From Pectobacterium colocasium (GTDB taxonomy: Bacteria; Pseudomonadota; Gammaproteobacteria; Enterobacterales; Enterobacteriaceae): a stretch of DNA of 64,000 bases. This document shows positions 21,155 through 31,249 of the stretch, piece by piece. The notes beneath the pieces are model-generated. The model made no database searches and was not told where the DNA came from. It saw only the letters and a program-made list of their open reading frames with translations. The translations under genes and the position numbers were made by a program. The stretch is from positions 3,658,001-3,722,000 of the forward strand of contig NZ_CP084032.1 in assembly GCF_020181655.1 (NCBI RefSeq), written 5' to 3'. Numbering within the stretch: the first letter of the stretch is position 1; each line of letters starts with the position of its first letter.

Positions 21155-21829
21155 ATGCTGGAATTGATTCAAACCATTGGTCTTGGTCTGGTGTTAATCC
21201 TGCCACTTGCGAATCCACTGACAACGGTAGCCGTATTTCTGGCAATGTCCGGCAACATGAGCCAGGGGGAGCGAAATCGTCAGATCTTTCAGGCTTCGCT
21301 CTATGTCTTCATCATTATGACCGTCGCGTACTACGCAGGTCAGGTCGTGATGAATACCTTCGGAATTTCCATTCCCGGCTTACGCATCGCTGGCGGGCTC
21401 ATTGTGGTATTTATCGGTTTTCGCATGCTTTTTCCTCAGCAAAAACCAGAACATGCGCCTGAAGTCAAAAGCAAAAAAGAAGAACTCAACGACAGTTTCT
21501 CTGCCAATGAGGTCAATATCGCTTTCGTTCCGCTGGCGATGCCCAGCACAGCGGGGCCAGGAACGATTGCCCTCATCATTAGTTCTGCCTCACAAATCAA
21601 GAGCGGCGTCGATATTACCCCGTGGGTGATTACCGTTGCCCCCGTACTGACTTTTATGTTGATCAGTCTGATCGTCTGGCTCAGTCTGAAAAGCTCCGGC
21701 CTGATTATGCGTTTGATCGGTCAAAGCGGCATTGAAGCTATTTCACGGCTGATGGGATTCCTGCTGGTTTGCATGGGTGTGCAGTTCATCATTAATGGTA
21801 CGCTGGAAATCGTGCATTCTCTCCATTAA
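21155..21829 (+). CDS. marC: MarC-family inner membrane protein
   Basis: The 224-residue protein matches E. coli MarC closely from [22 protein letters not shown] through [26 protein letters not shown] to the C-terminal [28 protein letters not shown]. It has six hydrophobic segments and a charged loop near residues 95-120. MarC was once linked to multiple antibiotic resistance but that role was not confirmed, so function is open. No marRAB genes are next to it. Confidence 0.9.
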   Translation: MLELIQTIGLGLVLILPLANPLTTVAVFLAMSGNMSQGERNRQIFQASLYVFIIMTVAYYAGQVVMNTFGISIPGLRIAGGLIVVFIGFRMLFPQQKPEHAPEVKSKKEELNDSFSANEVNIAFVPLAMPSTAGPGTIALIISSASQIKSGVDITPWVITVAPVLTFMLISLIVWLSLKSSGLIMRLIGQSGIEAISRLMGFLLVCMGVQFIINGTLEIVHSLH

Positions 21830-22008
21830 GTCAAGGATGATGGAGAGATATCAATACGTTGCCAGATAGCCTAATTAGCGTCTATAACTTTGAATGGCGG
21901 GTTTATTCATTGGTCGCAAGCGAATGCCCCGCCAGTTTGCCATTGACGATGACATAACAAAAAGACAGCGTGATTTTGCTTACCTAGCGGAAAATAGGTG
22001 CGGCCACC

Positions 22009-23607
22009 ATGAAAATAAGAAAACGACTCCCGGTCAATTTACGTTCGCTCATTTTATCCCTCGCCATTATCAGCATGCTCATTACGCTGACTAATGCCTA
22101 TGTTGCTGTTTATAAAGTACAAAAAAAGCTCATTACCGATCAGATACTGAGTTCAAACCTTAATTACTCTTCCAAACTCGCCGCTACCACGGAAAGTTTT
22201 TTATCCTCCGCACAACAAGAGCTGGCCTACAGCTCAATATTGATGGCAGAAAGCTTTGATGACGATAAAGCATTGCAGGAGAAAAGCGAGCAGACATACC
22301 GCATGAGCGAAAGTTTTAATTCCGTGTTCGTGGCAGATACGCAAAATCACATACGCACGGTTTATCCAACATCGCTGAATCTGAAAGGAAACACACTCAC
22401 CTCAGCGGCCAGTAAGCAAGCACTCACGGAGCGGAAGCCGTTAATCAGCCAGCCTTATATATCGGTTACGGGAAATCTGATCGTACTGGTATCCTCCCCC
22501 ATCAAAGACAAACAGGGAAATTATCTCGGTTACATCGGCGGAACCATTTATTTAAAAAGCAAAAGCGTCTTGAACGAATTCATGAATACCCATTTTTATA
22601 ACGATTACTCCAGCGTTTACGTGATCGATAAAAGTGGGATTGTTCTCTACCATCAGGATAAACAATGGGTCGGCAAATCCATCAGAGATGAGAAAATCAA
22701 AGCCGCATTTCAGAACAAAAAAAGTGGAACCCTCGCGATACCCGATATGCTAGGTACCCCATCGCTGGCAGGTTTTGATACGGTCAAGTCATCTGGCTGG
22801 ATTATCGTTACCTTGCATCCTTCCCAAAATGTTATTGATTCACTTAACGGCGTCATGCGTTCCGTCTTATATGAAGGTGCGCCAGTGATGGTATTAATAC
22901 TTATCGCGCTCACCTTGTTCGCCTTCTCCATAGCTAACCCTCTACGCCTGCTGGCTGTTTCTGCCAGTAAAATGGAGGAGCCCGACGTGATTGAGAAAAT
23001 AAAGAAAGTCCCCTCCTGGTACTTTGAAGTTGAGCAGCTAAAACGCGTCATTCTTTTCGGTACGGTGTTATTGCACAAGCGGATCGGCAAACTGAGCTTG
23101 CAAGCCCACACCGATCCGCTCACCGGGTTACTCAATCGCCGTGGTGTCTATGAAAACATTGAGCTCATTCTGTCAAAGAGCCATCAGGTTGCCGCCATCG
23201 TGATCGATATCGACCATTTCAAACGCGTGAATGATACCTACGGGCACAATATCGGCGACGATGTCATTAGGCTGCTGGCTAAAAGCATAAAACAGAGTTC
23301 ACGTGACTCCGATCTGATTTGCCGTACTGGCGGAGAGGAGTTTCTCGCACTCCTGCCCGATACAGACATGAGGCAAGCTGTTGATATTGCAGAGCGGCTG
23401 CGTAGAAAAGTGGAAAAAATGCCGCTACCGATTCCTGAAAACATCACGATTTCATTAGGCGTCACCTGCTTTATTCCGGGAACGGAACAGATAGACAGCG
23501 TGTTGAAAATCGCGGACGACGCCCTCTATCAGGCCAAACATGAAGGCAGAAACCGGGTCGTCACCAAAATCGTGCCTGAGAGTGCAATCAACAACGACAC
23601 AAAATAG
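22009..23607 (+). CDS. Membrane-bound diguanylate cyclase with periplasmic sensor domain
   Basis: The 532-residue protein has an N-terminal membrane segment (about 14-36), a periplasmic dCache-like region (about 37-285) with FVADTQNHIRTVYP and YVIDKSGIVLYH, a second membrane segment (about 290-310) and a C-terminal GGDEF domain. The active site is intact as GGEEF (441-445), with the substrate region DIDHFKRVNDTYGH upstream. An RxxD inhibitory site (432-435) lies five residues before GGEEF, so c-di-GMP feedback is expected. It should make c-di-GMP in response to an outside ligand that cannot be named. Confidence 0.93.
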   Translation: MKIRKRLPVNLRSLILSLAIISMLITLTNAYVAVYKVQKKLITDQILSSNLNYSSKLAATTESFLSSAQQELAYSSILMAESFDDDKALQEKSEQTYRMSESFNSVFVADTQNHIRTVYPTSLNLKGNTLTSAASKQALTERKPLISQPYISVTGNLIVLVSSPIKDKQGNYLGYIGGTIYLKSKSVLNEFMNTHFYNDYSSVYVIDKSGIVLYHQDKQWVGKSIRDEKIKAAFQNKKSGTLAIPDMLGTPSLAGFDTVKSSGWIIVTLHPSQNVIDSLNGVMRSVLYEGAPVMVLILIALTLFAFSIANPLRLLAVSASKMEEPDVIEKIKKVPSWYFEVEQLKRVILFGTVLLHKRIGKLSLQAHTDPLTGLLNRRGVYENIELILSKSHQVAAIVIDIDHFKRVNDTYGHNIGDDVIRLLAKSIKQSSRDSDLICRTGGEEFLALLPDTDMRQAVDIAERLRRKVEKMPLPIPENITISLGVTCFIPGTEQIDSVLKIADDALYQAKHEGRNRVVTKIVPESAINNDTK

Positions 23608-23644
23608 TTATGCTCATCACGCGTCTCATGAGCGGGAAAACAGG

Positions 23645-23669
23645 CAAAAAAAACCCGCACAAGGCGGGT
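23645..23669 (-). terminator. Rho-independent terminator, MFS gene side
   Basis: On the minus strand, a short stem (ACCCGC 23653-23658 with GCGGGT 23664-23669) is followed by eight Ts. It lies about 200 bases beyond the MFS exporter gene's stop and would end that transcript. Confidence 0.65.
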
Positions 23670-23873
23670 AAGGTCATTCTAATGACAGGGATGGTTAACT
23701 AACACAACAACTCACAGGGATGTGAGGTACTGACAAGGGATGGAAGGACTATAGCAAGCCAAATGTATAGTATTGTCATCAGCAGGTAAGGTTAATCTAC
23801 CGGTTGTAAAACAACATTGACGATGTTTCCCTGTCATCCTGTCTGGCTATTTCAGCTAGTTTCCCGGCCACTA

Positions 23874-25070
23874 TTACGCTTTTTTCGTTTTCATCAGTGC
23901 AGTCAGCAATGCCATGATTGCCAGCGCGCTGGCAAGCCCTCCGACCATCAGCCATCCCCCCTGATGCCAGGCGGCCATCGCAACCGAGGAGCCTCCTGCA
24001 CCGCCTAAAAACATCCCCCCCATGAATAGGGTATTGATTCGGCCTCTCGCCGCTTCACCAAGCCCATAAATCACATGTTGGTTGGCCACTAAGGCGCTTT
24101 GCACGCCAAGATCGAGCAGGATAACACCAATAATCAGGCCAATAACGGAATCGAAGCCGATGAATATTCCCCATGAGAGCAGCGTCAGCAGCGCGCCGGC
24201 AATCACAACCGGGCGACTACCGGTTCTGTCGGCGATGCTTCCCGCCAGCGGAGCGGCAAAGATCCCTGCCACACCAATCACGCCGAACAACCCCGCAGCG
24301 GCGGCGCCCATTTGAAAACGTCCACTTTCCAGATACAGCGCAAGCACGCTCCAGAACGCGCTGAACGATGCAAACAGCAGCGCCTGAATCAGCGTGGCTT
24401 TGCGTAATGCGCGTTCACCGCGCCACAGCGTCACCAATGAACGCATCAGTTCACGGTAACGAACGGTTTGATTCGATGGTGAAGCCGGTAACATTCTTCC
24501 CATTGCCCACGCGCCCGCCAACGCCAGCGGGACGCTCAGCCAGAACATCGCACGCCAGCCGGCGCTTTCCGCCACAAGACCCGCAATCGTACGGCTAAGC
24601 AGAATCCCGCTTAGCAACCCGCTCATTACCGTCCCGACAATGGCGCCGCGCTGTTTCGCATTGGCAAGCGCCGCTGCAGCCGGAACAATCTGCTGTGCGG
24701 CAGTTGCCCCAAAACCGATGAGCAACGAAGCACTGAGCAAAGCGACAGCCGATGTCGATAAGGCTGCCAACGTCGAAGCCAACGCCAGCATCAAAAATTG
24801 CCACACAATCAACCGACGGCGATCGAATTTATCACCGAGAGGAACCAGCAGTAACAGCCCCAAAGCGTAACCCAACTGCGTTACGGTTGGGATCAGCGAG
24901 ACTGCGCCGCTCGACGTAAAACTTTCACTCATCACGCCCAGCATCGGTTGGTTGTAATAGATATTGGCAACAGAAATACCGCTGGCTGCGGCCATCGAGA
25001 AAATCAGTAATTTGCCGGGAACCTGCTGCGTTCTAACCTCGGCTGCGCTGGATAATGTACTCATCATCAT
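23874..25070 (-). CDS. MFS transporter, drug or sugar efflux type
   Basis: A 398-residue twelve-segment transporter if begun at ATG 25070 (MMMSTLSSAAEV); the frame extends 22 codons further upstream without family-like sequence. The major facilitator loop motif between helices 2 and 3 is present as PLGDKFDRRRLIVWQ, and the helix 5 segment resembles drug/proton antiporters. It probably exports a small molecule. The LysR gene about 115 bases upstream on the same strand is a likely regulator. Confidence 0.85.
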   Translation of the reverse strand: MMMSTLSSAAEVRTQQVPGKLLIFSMAAASGISVANIYYNQPMLGVMSESFTSSGAVSLIPTVTQLGYALGLLLLVPLGDKFDRRRLIVWQFLMLALASTLAALSTSAVALLSASLLIGFGATAAQQIVPAAAALANAKQRGAIVGTVMSGLLSGILLSRTIAGLVAESAGWRAMFWLSVPLALAGAWAMGRMLPASPSNQTVRYRELMRSLVTLWRGERALRKATLIQALLFASFSAFWSVLALYLESGRFQMGAAAAGLFGVIGVAGIFAAPLAGSIADRTGSRPVVIAGALLTLLSWGIFIGFDSVIGLIIGVILLDLGVQSALVANQHVIYGLGEAARGRINTLFMGGMFLGGAGGSSVAMAAWHQGGWLMVGGLASALAIMALLTALMKTKKA

Positions 25071-25185
25071 ACCTGTCTGTGTGTTTCCCGCCGGAAGTCG
25101 GCAAGTGATGAACACAGCATAAGGCGCCGGGTTCATTCCCAGTAGAGAGGTAAAATGGATATCAGCTATTCCAATCAGGAATGGA

Positions 25186-26067
25186 TTAGGAGAAAAGACG
25201 CTGAACGAAACCGGTAAAAATTCTGGCGCGAGCGGATGTCATACGGCCTCCGGGGTAGACAGCCCAGAGATCCATCTTCCCCAGCGACCATGAATCCAGC
25301 GCGGTGACGACCTGCCCACTTTCCAGCTCTGGCGCAAACATCCATTCAGATGCCACGGCCAGCCCTGCGCCGGACAGCACGGCCGCACGCACGCCTTCCG
25401 CCGCAGAGACACGGATGCGCCCATTAGGGAATACGGTGGTCTGTGTTCCCTCTTGAGAGAAAACCCAGCGATCGGTTCTCTCACCCTGTAAATAGATGAC
25501 GGCAGAGTGCGCAGCCAGTGCATCAGGGGAGGCAGGCACGCTATGACGCGCAAAATAGTCGGGAGTCGCCAGCAGTCGCATGGAACACGATGCCAGCCGC
25601 TGGGCAATCAGGCTGGAATCCTTCATCTCTCCCAAACGCAATGCCACATCAATCCCTTCAGCAATCAGATCGATGGGACGATCGTCCAAAATGACATCGA
25701 CGTTTAGCTGAGGATGTTCTGCCATGAACTCATGGAGCCGAGGCATGATGTGCAACCTGGCAAAGGTTACTGGCGCGCAGATGCGCAGCCGCCCGGACAG
25801 CGCCGCGCTCCCGCTCACTACCTGCTCTTGAGCCTCACCCAGCATCTTTAACGCAGGGGCAATTTGCTCATAAAAATGCTGTCCCGCTTCTGTCGGCGTC
25901 AACCCTCGGGTAGAGCGAAGCAACAACGGCGTTGCCAGTTGATTTTCAAGCTGCATGATCGCTTTGGAAACCGCAGGCTGGCCGATACCGAGCCTGCGGG
26001 ACGCAGCGGAAAACGACCCCGTTTCAAAAACGCAGATAAAGGTTTCCAGCGCGCTAAGGCGATCCAT
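25186..26067 (-). CDS. LysR-family transcriptional regulator
   Basis: The 293-residue protein starts at ATG 26067 (MDRLSALETF), chosen because the LysR helix-turn-helix begins there (FSAASRRLGIGQPAVSKAIMQLENQLATPLLLRSTRGL). The frame extends 44 codons upstream without homology. The C-terminal half is a type 2 periplasmic-binding fold for an inducer. It is read toward the MFS transporter gene, so local control of efflux is the simplest reading. Confidence 0.93.
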   Translation of the reverse strand: MDRLSALETFICVFETGSFSAASRRLGIGQPAVSKAIMQLENQLATPLLLRSTRGLTPTEAGQHFYEQIAPALKMLGEAQEQVVSGSAALSGRLRICAPVTFARLHIMPRLHEFMAEHPQLNVDVILDDRPIDLIAEGIDVALRLGEMKDSSLIAQRLASCSMRLLATPDYFARHSVPASPDALAAHSAVIYLQGERTDRWVFSQEGTQTTVFPNGRIRVSAAEGVRAAVLSGAGLAVASEWMFAPELESGQVVTALDSWSLGKMDLWAVYPGGRMTSARARIFTGFVQRLFS

Positions 26068-26282
26068 AGCTTCTCTTCCGCAAAAGGAGTTTCCCTGCAT
26101 CATACAACAATCCGGCGAGGGTAAGATGGATTCACACACGCTCTTCCTTTCCCCACCCTCTACTGCGGTGAAGCACATTCGCTTTACCGCCAACCACATC
26201 AGGTATTACTCTGATGAAATGACTTGTCATGACAGGGCTGGCAACCTTTTGCGGCCTTTTTCAAAATCTTACGAGGCGATAC

Positions 26283-26918
26283 ATGAAACTTTTCATTTAC
26301 GAACACTGCCCATTCTGTGTCAGAGCCAGAATGATTTTTGGTCTGAAGAATCTGCCTGTTGAGCAATCCGTTATTATGGAAGGCGACGTCGACACGCCGA
26401 CGCGTATGGTGGGCCGTAAAGTGGTGCCTATCCTGCAAAAAGAAGATGGGAGCTTCATGCCGGAAAGCATGGATATCGTCCACTATGTCGACAGCAAACA
26501 AGCGCCGTTAATCGCCGACAAACCGGTTGATGCGGAGATTGAAGCCTGGTGTAAATCCGTTTCCAGTGCGGTGTTTAACCTTGCCGTTCCCCGCTTCACG
26601 AAAGCCGATTTCAAAGAGCTTTCCACGCCAGAGGCGCGTCATGCCTACACCTTGCGCGAAGAAAAAGCCTTCGGTGACCTGGATGCGCTGCTCGCGAAAA
26701 CGCCAGAACTGATGGCGGAAGTGGAACAAAAACTCGAAACGCTGGAGCGGCGTCTGGCAAACGTCAGCGCCATTTCCACCACCGATTTTATTCTGTTCCC
26801 GATTTTACTGTCGCTCACGATCGTGAAAGGTGTGCAATTTGGCCCTCACGTCCAGGCGTATCTTGAGCGAGTATCAAACGCCAGCAAGGTTGCGTTGTTG
26901 ACCGATAAAGCGCTGTAG
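26283..26918 (+). CDS. grxB: Glutaredoxin 2
   Basis: This 211-residue protein is the GST-like glutaredoxin 2, which reduces disulfides using glutathione. The active site is C9-P-F-C12, where E. coli GrxB has CPYC. The GMKLF-type thioredoxin domain is followed by VGRKVVPILQKEDGSFMPESMDIVHYVD and a helical C-terminal domain. I start at ATG 26283; the frame runs 18 codons upstream without support. It diverges from the LysR gene. Confidence 0.95.
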   Translation: MKLFIYEHCPFCVRARMIFGLKNLPVEQSVIMEGDVDTPTRMVGRKVVPILQKEDGSFMPESMDIVHYVDSKQAPLIADKPVDAEIEAWCKSVSSAVFNLAVPRFTKADFKELSTPEARHAYTLREEKAFGDLDALLAKTPELMAEVEQKLETLERRLANVSAISTTDFILFPILLSLTIVKGVQFGPHVQAYLERVSNASKVALLTDKAL

Positions 26919-26994
26919 GGTTAATCGCATTCGAATAGCGTTATGGGGCGCAGTTTCACCCCATAACAGCGACATAACTACGCATGGATAAACA

Positions 26995-28320
26995 CTACGC
27001 ATGGAGAAACGGTGAATCCCTGTCTGGTGTTATCTCCTCCTCCTGTGGAGAACATAGTGCATTCACTTCGGCATGAATCAAAGCAAGCGCATCATGGCTT
27101 GCATAATCGGCCTTAATCCATCTTGCACTCTGCAAATAGCCGGGATCTTCCAATATCTCAATAACGGACTGCTTGATCTGCTGCTCACTCGGCGTACTGG
27201 TTTGCAGGTTAATCCCGCATTTGGCAAATACCACGCGCGCAGCGCTTTCCTGTTTATCTTCCCCTACCCCCGCCACAATTAAGGGAACACCTTCTTTCAG
27301 TGCAGCATTAATCGAACCGTATCCGCCATTGGTGATAAATATCGACGCCCTAGGAAGCCAATCGTCATAAGCGAGGAAACTCACGACTCTGATATTTTCA
27401 GACAAGGAGGCTTGCAGCGACTCAACCGCACGTCCTCCGGTCGTCGCCAATACTCTGACGGGTAAGTCAGCTAATGCGCGCAGCGTTGGCCCAATCAACT
27501 GCTGGAGATCGACATTCGCCAGCGTTCCCTGTGAAACGATAATAAGCGGCCGCCTATCGTCCGGAGCCCACCATTGCGGGACACGTTCTGCTGCAATCTG
27601 GCGAGATAATGGCCCAATAAATCGCACGCTTGGTGGTAAATCGTCACGCTGATACTCAAGCTCTGTAGTGGATAGCTGCAAGAAACGATCGCAATTCCCA
27701 ATCAGCGCATCCATAAAAGGCTGTTCAAGCGGCTTTCCTCCCGACTGCACCATCGCATGATTAAATGCGTGCTGCACCTCGCTCATCAATCCCCGTGTTT
27801 CTTCATCGACCAGTTGTTCATGGCTTAGGTCGGGCGGCAGCAATTTAGGAGGAATGCGAGGCCCATAGAAAACCGAATCTCGTGTCGAATAGGACAGCGG
27901 CGTAACGCCTATTACGATGATGGGCGGTCGTTGCCCGGAAAACAGCAAAGGCAAGACACCATAAAAACAATTTTCAACGATGAGCAAATCGGCATGAGTC
28001 TTCGCCAACGCGTCGCACAGTTGGCGATCCAGCAGTGGAATCGGTGCCGCAAAGAAATCCTTCAAAGCCAAAGCCATCTGTGCGTTACCCGGCGGCAACA
28101 TGGCACGTTGAGGGAAATGCTGTTCAAGGTGTCGGTAGTCGAAATCAATGTTATCGCTAAAAGGAATGAACACGACGCCAGCCGCCTCCGCGCGATCGCG
28201 GAATAACGCGCCGCTAAACAGCGTCACATCGTTCCCTTGTTCAACCAAATAGCGCGCGATGGTCAGTAAAGGATAAACGTGTCCCGGTGTTGCCATCGCC
28301 GCCATAAGAATATGTGCCAT
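26995..28320 (-). CDS. Glycosyltransferase of the isonitrile cluster (UGT/MGT type)
   Basis: A 441-residue GT-B enzyme of the nucleotide-sugar-dependent small-molecule group, starting at ATG 28320 (MAHILMAAM). The N-terminal domain has the ATPGHVYPLLTIARYLVEQGNDVTLFSG acceptor fold; the C-terminal donor site is a PSPG-like stretch, ASIFITNGGYGSINAALKEGVPLIVAG. It follows the oxygenase gene by ten bases in the same operon. By analogy with rhabduscin and byelyankacin clusters it probably adds a sugar to a tyrosine-derived vinyl isonitrile. Sugar identity cannot be read from sequence. Confidence 0.88.
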   Translation of the reverse strand: MAHILMAAMATPGHVYPLLTIARYLVEQGNDVTLFSGALFRDRAEAAGVVFIPFSDNIDFDYRHLEQHFPQRAMLPPGNAQMALALKDFFAAPIPLLDRQLCDALAKTHADLLIVENCFYGVLPLLFSGQRPPIIVIGVTPLSYSTRDSVFYGPRIPPKLLPPDLSHEQLVDEETRGLMSEVQHAFNHAMVQSGGKPLEQPFMDALIGNCDRFLQLSTTELEYQRDDLPPSVRFIGPLSRQIAAERVPQWWAPDDRRPLIIVSQGTLANVDLQQLIGPTLRALADLPVRVLATTGGRAVESLQASLSENIRVVSFLAYDDWLPRASIFITNGGYGSINAALKEGVPLIVAGVGEDKQESAARVVFAKCGINLQTSTPSEQQIKQSVIEILEDPGYLQSARWIKADYASHDALALIHAEVNALCSPQEEEITPDRDSPFLHA

Positions 28321-28330
28321 GATGACTTCC

Positions 28331-29182
28331 CTATGCCGCGTTATCAATGCAGGTATTCACACAAACCGGGGTCCCCTGAATGTGCACACGTTGCAGGTGG
28401 CGCGCAGACTGAGCCGTAAAGGCTTCGCGACCGTGTAGTAGAGAGAAGTTGTCGGCTATGACAACATCGCCCTGCAACCATTTATGTGCGTAGTAATAAC
28501 GGGGATCGTACAAATGTCGCCGCAACGTCTGGCTAAATTCGCTTTGTGCTTCCGACGCAACATTATGGTATTCCAGCGCATGTTGGTTAAGGAAACGCTC
28601 CCCTTCAGTCGGTGGTTCGTTATAACGAATAATTTCCCCTGTCCCGTTGGGATGAGGAATAACCAGAGGAGACGTCACTTCACCACCGTAATGCACAACG
28701 GCTTTAATCCGGTAAGTAATTGAAACAATACGCCATTCATCAACCAACTGGGCGTCAGTCTCTGTCAACAAACGCGTGGTATCAACAAAGGTGGTGCGTC
28801 CACCTTGATCCTGTCCTGGCGCAGAAACGCAGTGGAACAGTTGAAACTCGGGTATGGTCGGCTTGTACATGCCATCCCAGTGCAATGGTACATAGCTGTT
28901 ATCAAAGATGTGATCCTGGGTATCCGCATGCTCCTTCACATCCAGCACGGCTCCGAAAGGCCACATCATGATTTCCCCCCAGTGACCAGCATATTCCGTC
29001 AGTATTTCAGGATCGGAAAACCCGGAAGAAAACCCACGTAGTACCAGAAGATGATGTTCTCGGGCGAGCGCACGCAGTGTGTCGATCGGCAATGTGGCGA
29101 TGCTCTGCCCCGTTTCCACAGGCGTCAGCAGCGCACCAAAAGGGGAAAGCGGTTCAACGCGGCAGTTCATGCTATCTTTCAT
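28331..29182 (-). CDS. Fe(II)/2-oxoglutarate oxygenase, PvcB/IsnB type
   Basis: This 283-residue TauD/TfdA-family enzyme has the iron triad H101-W-D103 and distal H250 (SLLHGREAF), with the conserved arginine for 2-oxoglutarate near residue 261-265. Start is ATG 29182, after an AAAGGAAT ribosome-binding site. In isonitrile pathways the PvcB/IsnB partner turns the tyrosine isonitrile into a vinyl isonitrile by oxidative decarboxylation. Adjacency to a PvcA-type gene makes that role likely here. Confidence 0.9.
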   Translation of the reverse strand: MKDSMNCRVEPLSPFGALLTPVETGQSIATLPIDTLRALAREHHLLVLRGFSSGFSDPEILTEYAGHWGEIMMWPFGAVLDVKEHADTQDHIFDNSYVPLHWDGMYKPTIPEFQLFHCVSAPGQDQGGRTTFVDTTRLLTETDAQLVDEWRIVSITYRIKAVVHYGGEVTSPLVIPHPNGTGEIIRYNEPPTEGERFLNQHALEYHNVASEAQSEFSQTLRRHLYDPRYYYAHKWLQGDVVIADNFSLLHGREAFTAQSARHLQRVHIQGTPVCVNTCIDNAA

Positions 29183-29236
29183 CGTGTATATTCCTTTATA
29201 AGATGACAATATCGGCGTCTCAGTGAACGATAACGT

Positions 29237-30193
29237 TCATGCCATATCAGGCTGATTAACTAAGTAATGGCTAGGCGTACCGCGAATCTCCACAACCTCA
29301 CCCTCCAACTGCTGTGCTTCAACATTCTTCATCAGCACAAATTGCCCATTCACATTGGCGGCAACACCATGCCAGGGCGTCAGCCAATCATCCTTGGTAG
29401 GCATCATATGAATACCCAGCTTCAGGCTGTCCGAAGGCTGAGGGTGAATAGACAAACGGATGGCATCAGGGAATTGCTCAGCAAGCAGGTTGCCCCACGC
29501 CCAACTGCGTTGAATCACGCCGCATGCACGTTTTTTGGCATCCTTCTGTAACGCCGCGTTAGATCCGGTATAGTCAGGCCGCAGACTATCCTCATAGAGA
29601 AAGCGGGTTATTGAACGATAAAGCTGTAACCCTTCTTCGCTCTGCATGAGCTGCACTTTGATGTCCTCTTCTGACTCGGCGTAATCCTCAACCAGGCGCT
29701 GGCGAAGATGATCATAATCAGCAGTAAGTGATGCCATATTCTCTACGTCTTTAAGGTTAAAGACGCTGAGATGAACGGCCCCCAGTTCATGCAGCAAATT
29801 TTCAATCTCATCCTGATAGATGTTAATCGTTTCGTCACTGGTTCCAATCAGATCGCCAAATACATGCCCATCCGAGCAAATACGGATATGCGCGCCGGGC
29901 GGATAATAAAGCTGAATACGCTGGCATAACGAATTAAGGAAGGTCAGGGACAAACGTTCCGCCATATCTGGCATTCTGCCCAGCACTTTATAGGGGCTAG
30001 GAGATTTAACGGGAAACGCTGGCAGAATAAGTTCAATACGACGCCCCTCTTCAACAAAAGCACGAATTCTGGGTAATTGAACCTGAGTCACCTGGGACTC
30101 TTCTTCACTAATCAGCTTCGTTGAATGGGTAAATCTACGCCGGTATTGGATCAACTCACTTAATATTAGCGATGAAACCAATTCATTGTTCAT
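29237..30193 (-). CDS. L-tyrosine isonitrile synthase, PvcA/IsnA family
   Basis: The 318-residue protein carries the DIT1/PvcA signatures PAFPVKSPSPYKVLG (58-72), PDMAE, YYPPGAHIRI and SDGHVFGD (107-114). This family makes an isonitrile from an amino-acid amine, usually tyrosine, and ribulose-5-phosphate. ATG 30193 is used; a TTG three codons upstream is possible. It is the first gene of a three-gene operon with the oxygenase and glycosyltransferase. IS5 copy 1 lies 187 bases upstream, beyond the likely promoter. Confidence 0.93.
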   Translation of the reverse strand: MNNELVSSLILSELIQYRRRFTHSTKLISEEESQVTQVQLPRIRAFVEEGRRIELILPAFPVKSPSPYKVLGRMPDMAERLSLTFLNSLCQRIQLYYPPGAHIRICSDGHVFGDLIGTSDETINIYQDEIENLLHELGAVHLSVFNLKDVENMASLTADYDHLRQRLVEDYAESEEDIKVQLMQSEEGLQLYRSITRFLYEDSLRPDYTGSNAALQKDAKKRACGVIQRSWAWGNLLAEQFPDAIRLSIHPQPSDSLKLGIHMMPTKDDWLTPWHGVAANVNGQFVLMKNVEAQQLEGEVVEIRGTPSHYLVNQPDMA

Positions 30194-30440
30194 TATATCC
30201 AAAATAACCTCATTAACTTACATTAATTTAAAGAAGAAAATTAACCACATTATTACAACGTAGAAACAATAAAATAAAACCCTTGTACGCGCACAAAAAA
30301 AATACTGAATAACATATTCAGTATTTTTATTTACACCACTAATAATTCTAATCGATCATAAAAAACAATAAAATAATTAAGAGCCTATCCAAATAGGAAT
30401 TGTTAAAATATCAGTAACTGAGAATTTTTGAGGACATTGC

Positions 30441-30839
30441 ATGACTGGCAGCAAGTGGCGGATTAGTGATGAACTCTGGGAAAAAATAGCGCCGCTTATT
30501 CCTGAACATAAAACTAACCATCCACTGGGAACGCACCGAAAACGGGTTGATGATCGAGTGGCTATGGACGCCATTTTCTTTGTTCTTCGCACCGGATGCC
30601 AATGGAACGCACTAAATGAAACAGGGATATGTTCATCAAGTTCTGTACACCGCCGCTTTCAGGAATGGCGCGCAGCGGGGGTTTTTGAGCGTTTCTGGCA
30701 GAGCGGATTGATGACCAGCGAGCAACTGAAAGCCATCGACTGGTCATGGTTGTCGATGGACGGCTGTATGACAAAATCCCCGCTGGCAGGCTCAAAAAAA
30801 CAGGCCGGAATCCCACGGACCGGGGGAAACAGGGGGTAA
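30441..30839 (+). CDS. IS5-family transposase, frame A (copy 1)
   Basis: The 132-residue N-terminal frame contains the insertion-element helix-turn-helix domain (WRISDELWEKIAPLIPEHK, FVLRTGCQWNALNE). It runs past the A7 run near 30797-30803 and would be joined by -1 slippage to frame B, giving a protein of about 267 residues with the DDE domain. Confidence 0.88.
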   Translation: MTGSKWRISDELWEKIAPLIPEHKTNHPLGTHRKRVDDRVAMDAIFFVLRTGCQWNALNETGICSSSSVHRRFQEWRAAGVFERFWQSGLMTSEQLKAIDWSWLSMDGCMTKSPLAGSKKQAGIPRTGGNRG

Positions 30840-31249
30840 AGCGTAGCCTGATGACCGATGCGAACGGGCTGCCGCTCTCAGTGGTTGTCGCAGGGGCAAA
30901 TACTCACGATATCAGGTTAGTCACAGAGACCCTTGATGCGCTTCAGACGGGGAGGCCGGGCAGAAGGCTGAATATCTGTCTGGATAAGGGGTATGACGCG
31001 GAATGGCTGGAAAGTGAACTGAAAAATCGGCGTTATGAACCGCATATCCAGTCGCGTAAAGAAGAATCCGATGCCAGCAAAGAGAATATGAATGACAAAG
31101 CCCGTCGGTGGGTAGTGGAGAGGACGCACAGCTGGATGAACCGCTTCCGTCGGCTTCTGACTCGTTGGGAGAAAAAAGTCGAAAACGATGAGGCGATGCT
31201 GCATTTTTCCTGCGGCATTATTGTCTGGAATAAAATCCTATTGGGATAG
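30746..31249 (+). CDS. IS5-family transposase, frame B (copy 1)
   Basis: This frame carries the DDE catalytic domain: LMTDANGLPLSVVVAGANTHD, CLDKGYDAEWLE and VVERTHSWMNRFRRLLTRWEK. It overlaps frame A, and the zero-frame heptamer A-AAA-AAA within TCA-AAA-AAA-CAG is a standard -1 slippery site. It is probably expressed only as the fusion. Confidence 0.88.
   Translation: MVVDGRLYDKIPAGRLKKTGRNPTDRGKQGVKRSLMTDANGLPLSVVVAGANTHDIRLVTETLDALQTGRPGRRLNICLDKGYDAEWLESELKNRRYEPHIQSRKEESDASKENMNDKARRWVVERTHSWMNRFRRLLTRWEKKVENDEAMLHFSCGIIVWNKILLG

Noticed and set aside
30441..31249. Reading the two IS5 frames as a broken, inactive transposase
   Set aside because: Both copies share the same -1 overlap at an A7 slippery run, which indicates programmed frameshifting and not decay.
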